Counted from the stretch's first letter, positions 53,601-61,479 are shown. The stretch is DNA of 64,000 nt from Candidatus Methylomirabilis lanthanidiphila (GCA_902196205.1 CABIKM010000015.1:91387-155386); one strand, 5' to 3'. Numbers and translations: made by a program. Notes: generated by a model not told the origin, from the sequence alone.

Positions 53601-54279
53601 GGCGGTTGCTCGACGGCCCGATGAAGGGATTGCCCATTCGCGCATCGCTGCCGCTGACAATATCGAACCGAAGACTGAACAGAGTCGAGAGTTCGCGCTC
53701 CCAGTTTCCCACCAACCCGGCGGGCGGCACGATCAGGACGCGCTTGAGCAGGCGGCGCGAGAGCATCTCACGGATATACAGGCCCGTCATGATAGTCTTG
53801 CCCGCACCCGCATCGTCGGCCAGCAGAAATCGCAACCGTGCCTGTTTCAGCATGTGGTCATAGACCGCGATGCGCTGATGCGGGAGAGCGTCGATGCTGG
53901 CGATCTCTGTGGCGAAGACCGGGTTGGCCAAGTGCCCGAAGGAGAGCCGCTCGCCTTCGACGAGCGCCCGCACGACGTCCGACCCGGCAGTGAAATCCAG
54001 GAGGGGCAGCTCGTGGACGTACGGCGGGGGCTCGGGTTCGGAAACCCGGTCGGCATCCAGCTCGCCCGCCAGCTTCAGGATCTGGCTCCAAGACAACTGG
54101 GAGGGGCGGGCTTTCCCGTTCTCCCATCGGTTGATCGTCGGAAACGACACGCCAAGCGCCTTCGCCAAGGCGGCTTGCGTGAGGCCCAGGCGAGCCCGAA
54201 GGCGCTTTATCTGGGCGGGGTAGTCCTCGCCATGCAAGTGATCTGCGGTCTGTTCTCCTCTCGCCTTAGCTCTAATCAT
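50623..54279 (-). CDS. SNF2-type helicase with N-terminal XRE domain and C-terminal DUF3883 (DrmD-like)
   Basis: 1218 residues. Residues 22-77 are a helix-turn-helix (LRARLGLTQAALAKALGVSF, NRWENGKARPS). Walker A is DDAGAGKTIM at 155-164, the DEAH box is at 257-260 (VVFDEAHKLS), motif V/VI ends RMGRIHRYGQTHDPV. A coiled region near 1030-1090 is followed by a DUF3883 domain at about 1110-1200 (RRCIEVKGRAGTGEIEVTDN, CNLRADYWLYAIYHCATPMP). SNF2 helicase plus DUF3883 is the plan of DrmD in class 1 DISARM; the fused repressor-like HTH is unusual. The ATG lies six bases after the -10 box. First gene of the operon and a possible autorepressor. Confidence 0.88.
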   Translation of the reverse strand: MIRAKARGEQTADHLHGEDYPAQIKRLRARLGLTQAALAKALGVSFPTINRWENGKARPSQLSWSQILKLAGELDADRVSEPEPPPYVHELPLLDFTAGSDVVRALVEGERLSFGHLANPVFATEIASIDALPHQRIAVYDHMLKQARLRFLLADDAGAGKTIMTGLYIREMLSRRLLKRVLIVPPAGLVGNWERELSTLFSLRFDIVSGSDARMGNPFIGPSSNRLIVSVDTLAGERVFARLQEQDVEPYELVVFDEAHKLSCDRGNDFRIRKTDRYRLAEAIAGVRAGLSAEGPTQAGDRAWRLPWHAHHLLLLTATPHMGKDYPYYALWRLLEPEVLTTTEAFDQFPSEHRKHYFIRRTKEEMVKLTGEPLYPRRIADTLAYDLAQGEVSEQRLYDETTEYLQHVYNRAKLLNQSAARLAMGVFQRRLASSTYALLRSFERRIEKLSGVIDDVQAGRITMEQLLTLQRRITEDDDVLESKTADDESTENGQEENEVAEDKLLQGVIAVSLAELVAERQQVEQLRDLAQQIHDAGQESKFDKLRTVITDPKFAVEKLIVFTEHRDTLDFLVRRLGGMGYTGQIAMIHGGMYYTERQEQVERFRKPSAEGGARFMICTDAAAEGINLQFCWIMINYDVPWNPARLEQRMGRIHRYGQTHDPVIILNLVAPSTREGRVLKTLLDKLEKIRKQLKSDKVYDSIGRIFAEVSIKKYMEMAVLGDPEAIARELDGRLTKEQVQALAECERRLYGDGGDVKKELPRLRESLEQETFFRLLPGYIRRFISSAAPLVDIQVDGDLGGVFALRPAKKGAVDPLLTALETYAPLQRVRLSVVRPDDREACVWMHPGEPVFERFRELVRGQLGKDALRGAVFIDPTAKKPYIFHLARLNVIRKADSEIGELGQEETVECRLVGACQSDGADITVCPVEHLLLLRGGHGLPPGAQRLAVVARQHRELAQAYLTERVARTMAVEHRTRLLNTLAERETFMKRGFDFQEAELAVARAKLSHKAREGNKAAAQHLSEIKEQQRALSQRRDRALAILRREPELIIPGEVDFIAHALVVPSTDQADLERHQANVEQVAMDLVRAFEEAAGSKVRFVHTPELARAAGLPDHPGFDVLSIRPSNDRRCIEVKGRAGTGEIEVTDNEWARACNLRADYWLYAIYHCATPMPQMVRVQDPFEKLLVRPFTKTQVVETVREVGGVRIAHAQVMEVGEV

Positions 54280-54285
54280 AAATAT

Positions 54286-54314
54286 AATATATCATATGAT
54301 ATAGTGTTTGTCAA
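54286..54314 (-). promoter_or_regulatory. Promoter with palindromic operator for the defence operon
   Basis: On the minus strand: TTGACA (54314-54309), a 17-base spacer, TATATT (54291-54286). The perfect 16-base palindrome TATATCATATGATATA at 54288-54303 fills spacer and -10. Only six bases separate the -10 from the ATG at 54279, so the message should be leaderless. No other strong promoter is seen inside the seven-gene cluster. Confidence 0.8.
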
Positions 54315-54419
54315 TAAGGCACACGATCACATTATATTTATCGTAGGGTTCGCTCTACCTTGACGTGGCGGACGCGAAAACCGATGATCAGTTCCCATAG
54401 GCATTATCTTATCGGTTGA

Positions 54420-54917
54420 TCATGTGACTCCGAAAAAGATCGTAACCAGTTTCGGCAAATCACCTTTGGCCTTGTCGCCGTTGGCCAGGCGGTCAAGAAG
54501 GGCTTCTGGCGCCAGCCAATAATATTCGAAGAAATCGTCCCTGTTATAATCTGGCGCCTCATCTTGTGTAATTTCGTATACCTGCATATACGCAGACACG
54601 CCGTTATCGCGCAGAGTCAGATGACCCAGTAGCCGTACGTTCGCTTTCTCAATTTCCACGTTCAATTCCTCGCGTGCTTCCCGTTGCAGCGCCTCCTCAT
54701 ATGTTTCGCCACTTTCCACATGACCGCCCATGCTCATATCCAAGCACAGCGGAAAGATGCGTTTGGTCGGAGCGCGACGAGAGATCCACAATTCACCGCG
54801 TGAGTTGATCACGAACGCGTTGACGACGCGGAAATTGGAGAGCTGTTCTGCGTAGACGGCCGATCGTGGCTTCCTGCCGATCACCTGATCGTGTTCAAGG
54901 CGGGAGCTTCGGACCAT
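54420..54917 (-). CDS. Nudix hydrolase
   Basis: 165 residues. The Nudix box GHVESGETYEEALQREAREE is complete, with the Glu ladder for metal binding. FVINSRGELWISRRAPTKRI and the IPP-isomerase-like CLDMSMGGHVES point to the Nudix branch near IDI/YfcD. Substrate unknown. The coding start overlaps the end of the decayed tnpA by 23 bases. It lies just upstream of, and on the same strand as, the defence operon but behind its own gap of about 100 bases. Confidence 0.85.
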   Translation of the reverse strand: MVRSSRLEHDQVIGRKPRSAVYAEQLSNFRVVNAFVINSRGELWISRRAPTKRIFPLCLDMSMGGHVESGETYEEALQREAREELNVEIEKANVRLLGHLTLRDNGVSAYMQVYEITQDEAPDYNRDDFFEYYWLAPEALLDRLANGDKAKGDLPKLVTIFFGVT

Positions 54918-55368
54918 CGTCGATTAGAAATCGACTATCGTCCTGGATCGGTTCCGCTTCTTGCTCGGCGATATACTGGGTAACCATCTGATCGGTGATC
55001 GTCCCGGAGATCACGGCGAGATAACCCCGTGCCCAGGGATGGCGGCCCCAGCAGAGTGTGCGGAGGTGCGCACACTCCTGAAGGAGGATCCGGGGGCTGA
55101 TCCCTTTGAGCTATTGCATGATGGTGCTGAGCTCCTGATGGGGGCGGTAGGCGAGAAAAAGGTAAACATGGTCGCGTGCCATCTTGCCCGAGAGAATCTG
55201 CAGCTCATGCTCGAGCGCGATCTGGCGGATGAGATCGCGCACACGAATGGCGACGGGCTCCACGAGGAGCGGCTTCCGATACTTGGGGATCCAGACCACG
55301 TGGACCGTGAGATCGCATGTCGTGTGCGCTCCCAGGCGGTATTTTGGCACGCGCCCATACGCCCACAT
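54895..55368 (-). pseudogene. tnpA: IS200/IS605-type tnpA with internal stop
   Basis: The frame from about 55368 reads YRLGAHTTCDLTVHVVWIPK, YRKPLLVEPVAIRVRDLIRQ, HELQILSGKMARDHVYLFLA, HQELSTIMQ, then a TAG, and continues in the same frame LKGISPRILLQECAHLRTLC and TDQMVTQYIAEQEAEPIQDD. The HUH motif, usually H-x-H, appears as RDHVYLF, so the second His is altered, and the catalytic Tyr is in QYIAEQ. The single amber codon and the changed HUH motif mean that it is dead. A stem-loop TCGCC-TGAA-GGCGA at 55377-55390, just upstream, is a candidate for the subterminal hairpin such elements use. Confidence 0.82.
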
Positions 55369-55646
55369 CCTTCGCTTCGCCTGAAGGCGAGGGGTTTCCA
55401 CTATCCCTGGAGGGGGCACTAATCCAACTACGTACTCCTCGAAGCTGCAGCCTCCAGACGGTCTTCTACGAGTCTCCAGCCAACGACAGGCGAAGTGGAC
55501 ACCCCTCAGACGCTTGGCCTCCTCAGGCCCCCGACATTACCGCGACCCCATCTTCGATGAGCCGAGCGCAGGTTACGGGGGTGAACTCTGCATAACGACG
55601 AAGTTCTTTGACTTTTGCACTGAATCGAGGCAGGTTAGAGTAACTT

Positions 55647-56001
55647 CCAAGAGGCGTTGACGTTTGCTGATCAGGACATCGACGAGAACTGGGCACGGTA
55701 CAAAGAGGCGTACCTGAAAAGGAAGAGAGCATGACAGACCAAGAGCTGTTCACAAAAAACCTAAAGCTGTCAACAGAGTTCGATCTCTACCTCCTTGAGC
55801 ATCCCCGAGGTAGCCGAACAGATCCCGCAAAACACCCTAGTCGTCCTCCTGCCAGAGGATGACCAGGAACTATGCGAGAGAAACCTTGCGTTGGCAAGAG
55901 CTCGCCGGGAGTCTGGGCAGGCAGTGGTGTATGTCAGGATCGAGACGGTCGCCCCACCCCGATCACGACTGGTAAAACCAAGAGTAGAGGTGGCGGCTTA
56001 A
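55647..56001 (+). pseudogene. DUF5647-type gene with frameshift, preceded by a partner remnant
   Basis: 55647-55734 encodes EALTFADQDIDENWARYKEA and YLKRKRA, the end of an unidentified partner. Its stop overlaps an ATG at 55731 that reads MTDQELFTKNLKLSTEFDLY, then LLEHP. One base after the proline codon the frame must shift to continue EVAEQIPQNTLVVLLPEDDQ and ARRESGQAVVYVRIE to the stop at 56001. This is a DUF5647-family protein broken by a one-base insertion in a C run at 55801-55811. Confidence 0.7.
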
Positions 56002-56380
56002 AACGCGCCGTTAGGTGGAGTTCCTTCAGAGTTCCGCGAGGGGATTCTACTGAATTGTCAGATTCACTCTAAATATTGAGAAGTTGAGGGCAACCAGTGA
56101 ATCGAAAATCGGCAGTTGCAGTTGAGGGCTGTTGCATAACTATAAGTGAGCCGCTCTTGAAGCCGACAAGGGCTGACGGTCTCCTCAATCGACTCCGCTT
56201 CTCGACAACGATTGTGTTCGTAATCTCGCATACTTAGCCTAACCGGTCAAGCCGATTGTGGTCGACACACGCTGCCAGCTTTGGCGGTCTATCATCCTAA
56301 CAATCGGTAGCCAGTCTCGGTCGCCCTGTAGCCAGCCATCCCGGCCACTGACTCCCGGCTATTGTCTCCTGACCTCAACA
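56002..56380. other. Region without a recognised gene
   Basis: No convincing frame, hairpin or repeat. Confidence 0.4.
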
Positions 56381-57260
56381 TCAAGCCGTGACGACCTGGA
56401 CGGTGCTGCGGCCTCTATCAACCGGGGTGACTTCGACCTTTACTGCGATTCGTTCCTTCAGTTCATCGACATGGCTGATGACGCCGACCCGTCGGCCGGT
56501 CGCTTGAAGTTGCTCGAGCACAGACACGGCCATTACCAGACTGCTGCTGTCAAGCAAGCCGAAGTCCTCGTCGATGAACAGGCTTTCCACCTTGATCCCA
56601 CGAGTTGACGACATACTCGAGAAACCGAGTGCGAGAGAGGCTGACGAGGAAGCTCTCACCGCCAGAGAGGCGATGAACGGCGCGCACCTCGTCTGCCATA
56701 TCATGGTCGATCACCTGCAGCACCAGATCACCACCAGGCGCTCGTTGCAGCTCGTAACGCGGATTCAGGTCTGCAAGATGCCGGTTCGCCAAGCGGATCA
56801 GATGGTTGAATGTCAGCGATTGAGCAAAGCGGCGAAACTTGGACCCGTCAGCGGAGCCGATGAGGTCGTCGAGCTGACTCCAGACCCGTGCCCTGTCGCG
56901 CCGTTCGCCGAGAGCCGTCGTAATTTCGGCCATCCGGGCTCGCACCTGATCGTCGTTACGGAGGACGGCACGTGCTGAGACACATTCTTCAGATGCTTTC
57001 GAACAACGTGCCTCAATATTCGTCAATGCCGCGACGATCTCATCGAGAACCTGTTTCGGCCGGTCGTCCGCCTCGTGTACCGCGACCGCCTGTTGCCGCT
57101 CGGACAGCGTCGCCCTCGCCGCCGCGACGGTCTCTCGAAGGGTGTCCAGGCGTGCTGCTTCTGCGGGCACATTGACATCGATTTTTGAGATCGGCCCCTT
57201 TGCCTCCCCGATGACGGCGTCCTGCCTGGCTTTTTCTACATCTGCAGAGGCGATACCCAT
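56381..57260 (-). pseudogene. sbcC: sbcC, C-terminal part with frameshift
   Basis: Frame 1 (57260 to about 56640) gives coiled-coil and then RRFAQSLTFNHLIRLANRHL, NPRYELQRAPGGDLVLQVID and VHRLSGGESFLVSLSR. The match continues in another frame as LALGFSSMSSTRGIKVESLF and IDEDFGLLDSSSLVMAVSVL, ending with VDRGRSTVQVV. These are the signature, Walker B and D-loop of the SMC-like exonuclease subunit SbcC. The N-terminal ATPase half and most of the coiled coil are absent. With the truncated sbcD at 58336 this shows a broken sbcDC operon. Confidence 0.88.
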
Positions 57261-57436
57261 AACTAGGGAAAATGAATGTGTTCAGCCCACTTTCTCAGCC
57301 TACTTTCTCCTTGACAGGCACATCCTCTGCCCCTACTCTAGCGCGCAAATCCTACTTTTCCGCTGTGCGTCTTGGGCTCGACAATACAGAAGACGAAGGG
57401 TCTTAGTGTTTCCCATGATCCCGAGGAGGAATAACT

Positions 57437-58335
57437 ATGCAGAGACGACTGACCTTCTTGTTCGGATGCTGCCTCGTACTCGGTGCCTGTGCCACCGCCA
57501 CAGTCGACAAGCAGTCGGTTCGGGCCACCCAGACGGCGCCGGAATCGACCCAGGTAGAGGTCGTTCGGATTCCGTATGACCCGGCATTGCCCTACTATGT
57601 GGTGACCGTCGAGCCGCTTACCTTCGCCGCCGAACAACCGATGAGCGGCGCTGTGCCGGCGCGCCGGGACGCCGCCATGGATGGGGACCGTGGGGGTGGG
57701 GCCTTCTGCCAGAGGGACCGCAGGCACAGGCCTACAATCCGCCTGCTCAGGGGGTGTCCGGAAACGTCGGGACAGCCGTCGCGCACCAACTCGCCACGGC
57801 GCTGACCAACGTGGGTAACATCCGAGTGATTGATTACGACTTTTATGTGCAAAATAAGGCAAAGCCGTCGAGCCTCGTGGATGCTACCCAGCGCGAGGTC
57901 GGACCCTTCCTCATCCGCGGGGCCATTACCGAGTTCAACGAAATCGCTGAAGCCTCGGGTGAAAGTACCGGCGGCTCGCTCGGCGCGCTCGGCGCCGCCC
58001 TCGGGATCGCCGGGGCCATCGCCGGCAATACCGCTGCCGGTATCGCGGGCGGCGCGGTCGGGCTGGCCAACCCTGGCTACGAGAACACGGTGGCGCGCCG
58101 GACCGGTGCGGTGGCGATGGACCTCAGAGTGGTGAAGCCGACGGACGGCCGACTTCTCGGCAGCGTAGTGGCTAACGGCAGCTTCACATCCCAGTCGGCA
58201 GCGAACGGATTTTCGCTGTTCGGATTCGGGAAGGCGAGCAACGCCTACGCCGCCAGCGCGCTGGGACAGGCCAATCGCGCCGCGATGAACTCGGCGGCCA
58301 CCCAGATCCTCAAACAACTGCAAAATATACGCTGA
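57437..58335 (+). pseudogene. CsgG-like lipoprotein gene with a frameshift
   Basis: The first frame (57437 onward) has signal and lipobox LVLGAC and then TQVEVVRIPYDPALPYYVVT. After a G-rich run near 57680-57700 the match moves one frame over: LLPEGPQAQAYNPPAQGVSG, NVGTAVAHQLATALTNVGNI, PFLIRGAITEFNEIAEASGE, a Gly-zipper stretch, and AMNSAATQILKQLQNIR at the end. The whole is a CsgG-like outer-membrane lipoprotein of about 295 residues. The shift lies in GTGGGGGTGGGG and may be a sequence error rather than decay. It lies between the broken halves of sbcDC, in the opposite orientation. Confidence 0.7.
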
Positions 58336-58913
58336 ATGAGGGACCGATACACCTCGTTCGCGGCGTCGACCACTTCACGGTAGAGCGCCTTTACGGGACT
58401 CTCGGCGGCGCCTACCGTCGGCAGATCGCCTGGGCGGAGGTACGGGACAGCGGCACAGACAGCGCACGGAGTTCCGGTCTTGTCACGAAGTTCGATCAGC
58501 GTACGCGCCGACACCGTCCGACCGTCATGCCGCGGCAACGCACCTATCAGGTGGATCCGATCCGCATCAAGCAGATGTTTCGGCAGTTCCAGTCGCGCCG
58601 CTGAGTCATGGTTCCCCCCGATGAGGACAATCTGGAGCGAGGGGGTTTCCGTCAGTACCCGTCTTAGAAACTGATAGAGCCGCTGCTGAGCCTGAACCGC
58701 CGGATTGATCGTGTCATAGACATCACCAGTCACGATGAGCGCGTCAGCATCCAGTGTGATCAGTTGGCCGGCCAGCCAGTCAAGGAATGTGTCCTGCTCG
58801 ACGCCGCGATCAAATCCATGGAGCTCCTGGCCAAGATGCCAGTCTGAGGTATGGATGAGGAGAACGAAGAATACGGTGAGGATGGGGGGGACTTTCCGGG
58901 CAATGGGGAGCAC
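58336..58913 (-). pseudogene. sbcD: sbcD, N-terminal part
   Basis: About 190 residues of the Mre11-type nuclease: LIHTSDWHLGQELHGFDRGV, DALIVTGDVYDTINPAVQAQ, VLIGGNHDSAARLELPKHLL, CAVCAAVPYLRPGDLPTVGA. Phosphoesterase motifs I to III (D-x-H, GD, GNHD) are present. After DAANEVYRSL the family sequence stops at the boundary with the CsgG-like gene, so motifs IV-V (GH, GHxH) are lost. The exact start is unclear; the region before LIHTSDWH has no good ribosome site. Confidence 0.88.
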
Positions 58914-58934
58914 CTCACCGCCATAACTACCCGC

Positions 58935-59423
58935 TCATATGCTCTCCGTCAAAGGGTCCAGGAGACTGAGTTCAGGGAAGTAGGTCCTGTAATAACCCCG
59001 ATCACGGGTCATGAGCCGATCGGCGTGACAGCACGCGTGCGCTCCGATCAGAAAATCGCTGAGGAGGTGGTGCCGTCCCCGGAGTGACGCACCACACGAC
59101 CCGCAGGTGACCTGTTGGGTGTGTCCGCACTGCGGACAACACAGGGTATCGTCTCGCTGGCGGCGATACCGCGCCCATCTTTGGCCCGTCTGGACAAGCG
59201 CCGCCGGCGAGGAGGGCACAACCTCGATCCCGGTATCCGTGAGAAACCGATCCAGCTCTTGTCCCGATGGGAAATGAGCCGCGAGTTCGGCATACACCAA
59301 GTCGCTGATCACCAGCCGTCCGGCTTGTACGGCACGCTCGAGCGCCCGCTGCGAGAGCTCGCCGAACGGTGTCTCAGGAATCAGGAGGTCGAACAAGACG
59401 TTGGTATCGATGGCGGTGATCAC
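58935..59423 (-). CDS. vapC: PIN-domain toxin with zinc-ribbon insert (VapC-like)
   Basis: 162 residues. PIN acidic motifs: AIDTNVLFDLLIP (Asp6), SDLVYAELAAHFP (Glu), SDFLIGAHA (Asp) and LMTRDRGYYRTYFP. Between strands 3 and 4 (about residues 95-115) is CCPQCGHTQQVTCGSCGASL, two CxxC knuckles that should bind zinc. Plain VapC toxins of 130-140 residues lack this. The start overlaps the antitoxin stop by four bases. It looks intact. Confidence 0.88.
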   Translation of the reverse strand: MITAIDTNVLFDLLIPETPFGELSQRALERAVQAGRLVISDLVYAELAAHFPSGQELDRFLTDTGIEVVPSSPAALVQTGQRWARYRRQRDDTLCCPQCGHTQQVTCGSCGASLRGRHHLLSDFLIGAHACCHADRLMTRDRGYYRTYFPELSLLDPLTESI

Positions 59424-59656
59424 GCCTGGGCCTTCCCCCGGAGTGCCTCAAGCAGGCGATCGGGGTCCTGACCTGCGAGGTGGGTCAGATACCCCCGGTA
59501 ACGGGTAAATGGGGATCGGCTCACAAACTTTTTGAGGCGAATTCCGCCCGGCTCTTCCTCAAATTCCACTGCATCGCCCGGATGGAGTCCCAGGCGTTCA
59601 CGGATCGGCTTTGGGATCGTCACCTGTCCCTTGACGGTCATTCGGCTGGTGTCCAT
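59420..59656 (-). CDS. vapB: AbrB-type antitoxin (VapB)
   Basis: 78 residues. MDTSRMTVKGQVTIPKPIRE and LGLHPGDAVEFEEEPGGI form the AbrB swapped hairpin; the tail (YRGYLTHLAGQDPDRLLEAL) would bind the toxin. AAAGGAG precedes the ATG. It should repress its own promoter through the dyads upstream. Confidence 0.88.
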   Translation of the reverse strand: MDTSRMTVKGQVTIPKPIRERLGLHPGDAVEFEEEPGGIRLKKFVSRSPFTRYRGYLTHLAGQDPDRLLEALRGKAQA

Positions 59657-59684
59657 AAGCGGCTCCTTTTCGAGATATGCGCTA

Positions 59685-59735
59685 GCGGTATTACCGCGAC
59701 GTTTATAAAGTAATACGTCTACACCCGTCTGTCAA
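59685..59735 (-). promoter_or_regulatory. Promoter and operator sites of the zinc-ribbon VapBC
   Basis: Minus-strand TTGACA at 59735-59730 with TACTTT 17 bases on (59712-59707). GCGGTATTACCGC at 59685-59697 is a perfect 6-1-6 palindrome, and a second GTAATAC half-type site lies at 59710-59716. Confidence 0.5.
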
Positions 59736-59736
59736 G

Positions 59737-60025
59737 TTGGATGCCCGGTTGGAAGTTCACAGTGCATTATGTCATCATGTGAATGGATTGTGCTGACGGG
59801 AGGCCCAGTATCCACCAGGCCGGCCCCGCCCGCAAGGGGAGTTCATTCGGCAAGGGATACGGCAGGCCACGTTGGCTCGTCTCCTCCGCTTCCGGAGCGC
59901 CGGCACAGTCAGAAACGAAGGCCGGCCATCGGATTCGTTCGGGTGGGGCGCCACGATCTTGTCCCCCACCACCTCGCACCGCTCGAACCGGAGCCGATCA
60001 TTCTGAGCGAGGGCACTGATGTGAT
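59737..60025. other. Region without a recognised gene
   Basis: A minus-strand frame of 98 codons (59775-60071) reads RFERCEVVGDKIVAPHPNES but resembles no family I know and overlaps the end of a PIN fragment. I leave it unassigned. Confidence 0.4.
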
Positions 60026-60175
60026 TCACGGTGTCGTGGACCGGCATGCCAGTGCGAGACCCAGCCACCACGACGGTCCGGAATGGAGGATATCCATCCG
60101 GTCGAGCGCAAGGAAGTTAACCAGAAAGCTCGTGTCAGCCGCGACCAGGATCTGCCCATCGCTGGTACGCTTCAC
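60026..60175 (-). pseudogene. PIN-domain N-terminal fragment after the HTH-ImmA gene
   Basis: A GTG at 60175, four bases after the stop of the upstream gene, starts VKRTSDGQILVAADTSFLVN and FLALDRMDIL, the first strand and helix of a PIN domain with its Asp (AADTSFL). The sequence then departs from the family and stops at 60026 after 49 residues. HTH-ImmA genes are often followed by a PIN gene, so this is the truncated partner. Confidence 0.7.
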
Positions 60176-60178
60176 CCG

Positions 60179-61450
60179 CTAATCCCTGGGTATGGAAACG
60201 GCACGCTCTCTGCGGTCCGGTTTCGCCTCGCGCTCGATAGCGGCGATAAGGTCATCGATCTCGTCGGAGGCCACCTGGGCAAGGGCGCAGAGCTCCTTGA
60301 GCTTCCCGCGGCTGATGGCCTCGCGCCGGAAGGCCTCCAGGGCCAAGAACAAGAACCGATGGCAGAACTCGCGCCGCTCCTTGGAGCTACGCTGAGGTTC
60401 AGGCCCAAGGTAGCGCTGCAAGATGTTGGCCTGTTCCCGCTGCCCAGCGAGGCGCTGATGCTCCTCCTCGGACAGCAGCTTCAGATTCAGCAGGCGGTAA
60501 AGCGCCGTTTCGTAACTGACCCCGAAGTGGTGGGCTACGTGGACCACATCGTAGACCTGCAGGTCCTGAGAATGGGCCTCCATCCGCTTCTGTCCTACCA
60601 CTGCCTGAGCTTCATCGTAGGCCTGGAGAACACTTCGGCTCGGCTCCCCCTTACCCATGGCCTGTACGAAGGCCCGGACCCCACTCTCCGGCATCAGGAA
60701 CGTCGCCGCAAAGGCATTCGCCCTGACTTCTGGCAGCTCCTCCCGATTCTCGGCCTTGCTCACCAAGCTGGTCCGATCGCGGTCTGCCAAGACATGACAG
60801 TACTCGTGGGCATACGAGAAGATCCGCCGCCTGAGGTGGTGATCGGCGTTAATGATGATAGAGAGCCCAAGCTGAGGATCGTTCAGAAAGATGCCTGAGA
60901 TATTTTCGGGAAGGGAGATCTCCACCAGGCGGAGGCCTTGGGGTTCCAGGATCTCCATCATGTCCCGTATCGGGCTCTCCCCTAGCTTCAGCCGGCCCCG
61001 CTCCAATTCAGCCAGCCGCTCCCCCTGCCGGATGGCGTCCCATCGATTCCGGACTGGGGGGAGAGGGTAGGCCACCGGGTACACCCGGTCCTTGTCGAAG
61101 CCCAACAACGCCTCTAGATTCGTGTGCTCTCGGCACAGGACGGCACACTCCCGCACCGCCTTGGCCCTGACGTGATCCTCAGCGAGTCCGGCGTCTGCCC
61201 GAAACAGCGCCGCCAGGGCGTCCCGCCGACCCTCCTCGAAGTCCGCACGCAAAAACTCCCCGACCTCCCGTCCGTAGAGCTCAGCCAGCGTGGCGAGTTG
61301 GAGGCTGTTCGGCGGCCTCATCCCCCCTTCGAGCTGAGCCAAGGCCCCGCGCGAGACCCCCAGCTCCTGCGCCGCCTCCTCCTGCTTGAATCCAGCCTGC
61401 TCCCTGGCAATTTTCAGCCGGTTTCCTAGCTCCTCCTTGCTGATCGCCAT
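60179..61450 (-). CDS. XRE regulator fused to ImmA/IrrE metallopeptidase
   Basis: 423 residues. The HTH at about 8-65 is LKIAREQAGFKQEEAAQELG, VSRGALAQLEGGMRPPN. The peptidase domain has SYAHEYCHVLADRD, the HExxH zinc site, with the third ligand Glu in EVRANAFAATFLMPE. The C-terminal part is helical (FGVSYETALYRLLNLKLLSE). ImmA-type proteins cleave partner repressors in stress or phage response. AAAGGAGGGGG precedes the ATG. The PIN-type partner downstream is truncated, so this may be an orphan antitoxin-like regulator. Confidence 0.88.
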   Translation of the reverse strand: MAISKEELGNRLKIAREQAGFKQEEAAQELGVSRGALAQLEGGMRPPNSLQLATLAELYGREVGEFLRADFEEGRRDALAALFRADAGLAEDHVRAKAVRECAVLCREHTNLEALLGFDKDRVYPVAYPLPPVRNRWDAIRQGERLAELERGRLKLGESPIRDMMEILEPQGLRLVEISLPENISGIFLNDPQLGLSIIINADHHLRRRIFSYAHEYCHVLADRDRTSLVSKAENREELPEVRANAFAATFLMPESGVRAFVQAMGKGEPSRSVLQAYDEAQAVVGQKRMEAHSQDLQVYDVVHVAHHFGVSYETALYRLLNLKLLSEEEHQRLAGQREQANILQRYLGPEPQRSSKERREFCHRFLFLALEAFRREAISRGKLKELCALAQVASDEIDDLIAAIEREAKPDRRERAVSIPRD

Positions 61451-61479
61451 GTTTGCCCCCTCCTTTCACTCTCACTACT

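Noticed and set aside
53059..54363. 434-codon open frame on the plus strand
   Set aside because: Antisense to the helicase and would run through its promoter; no domain.
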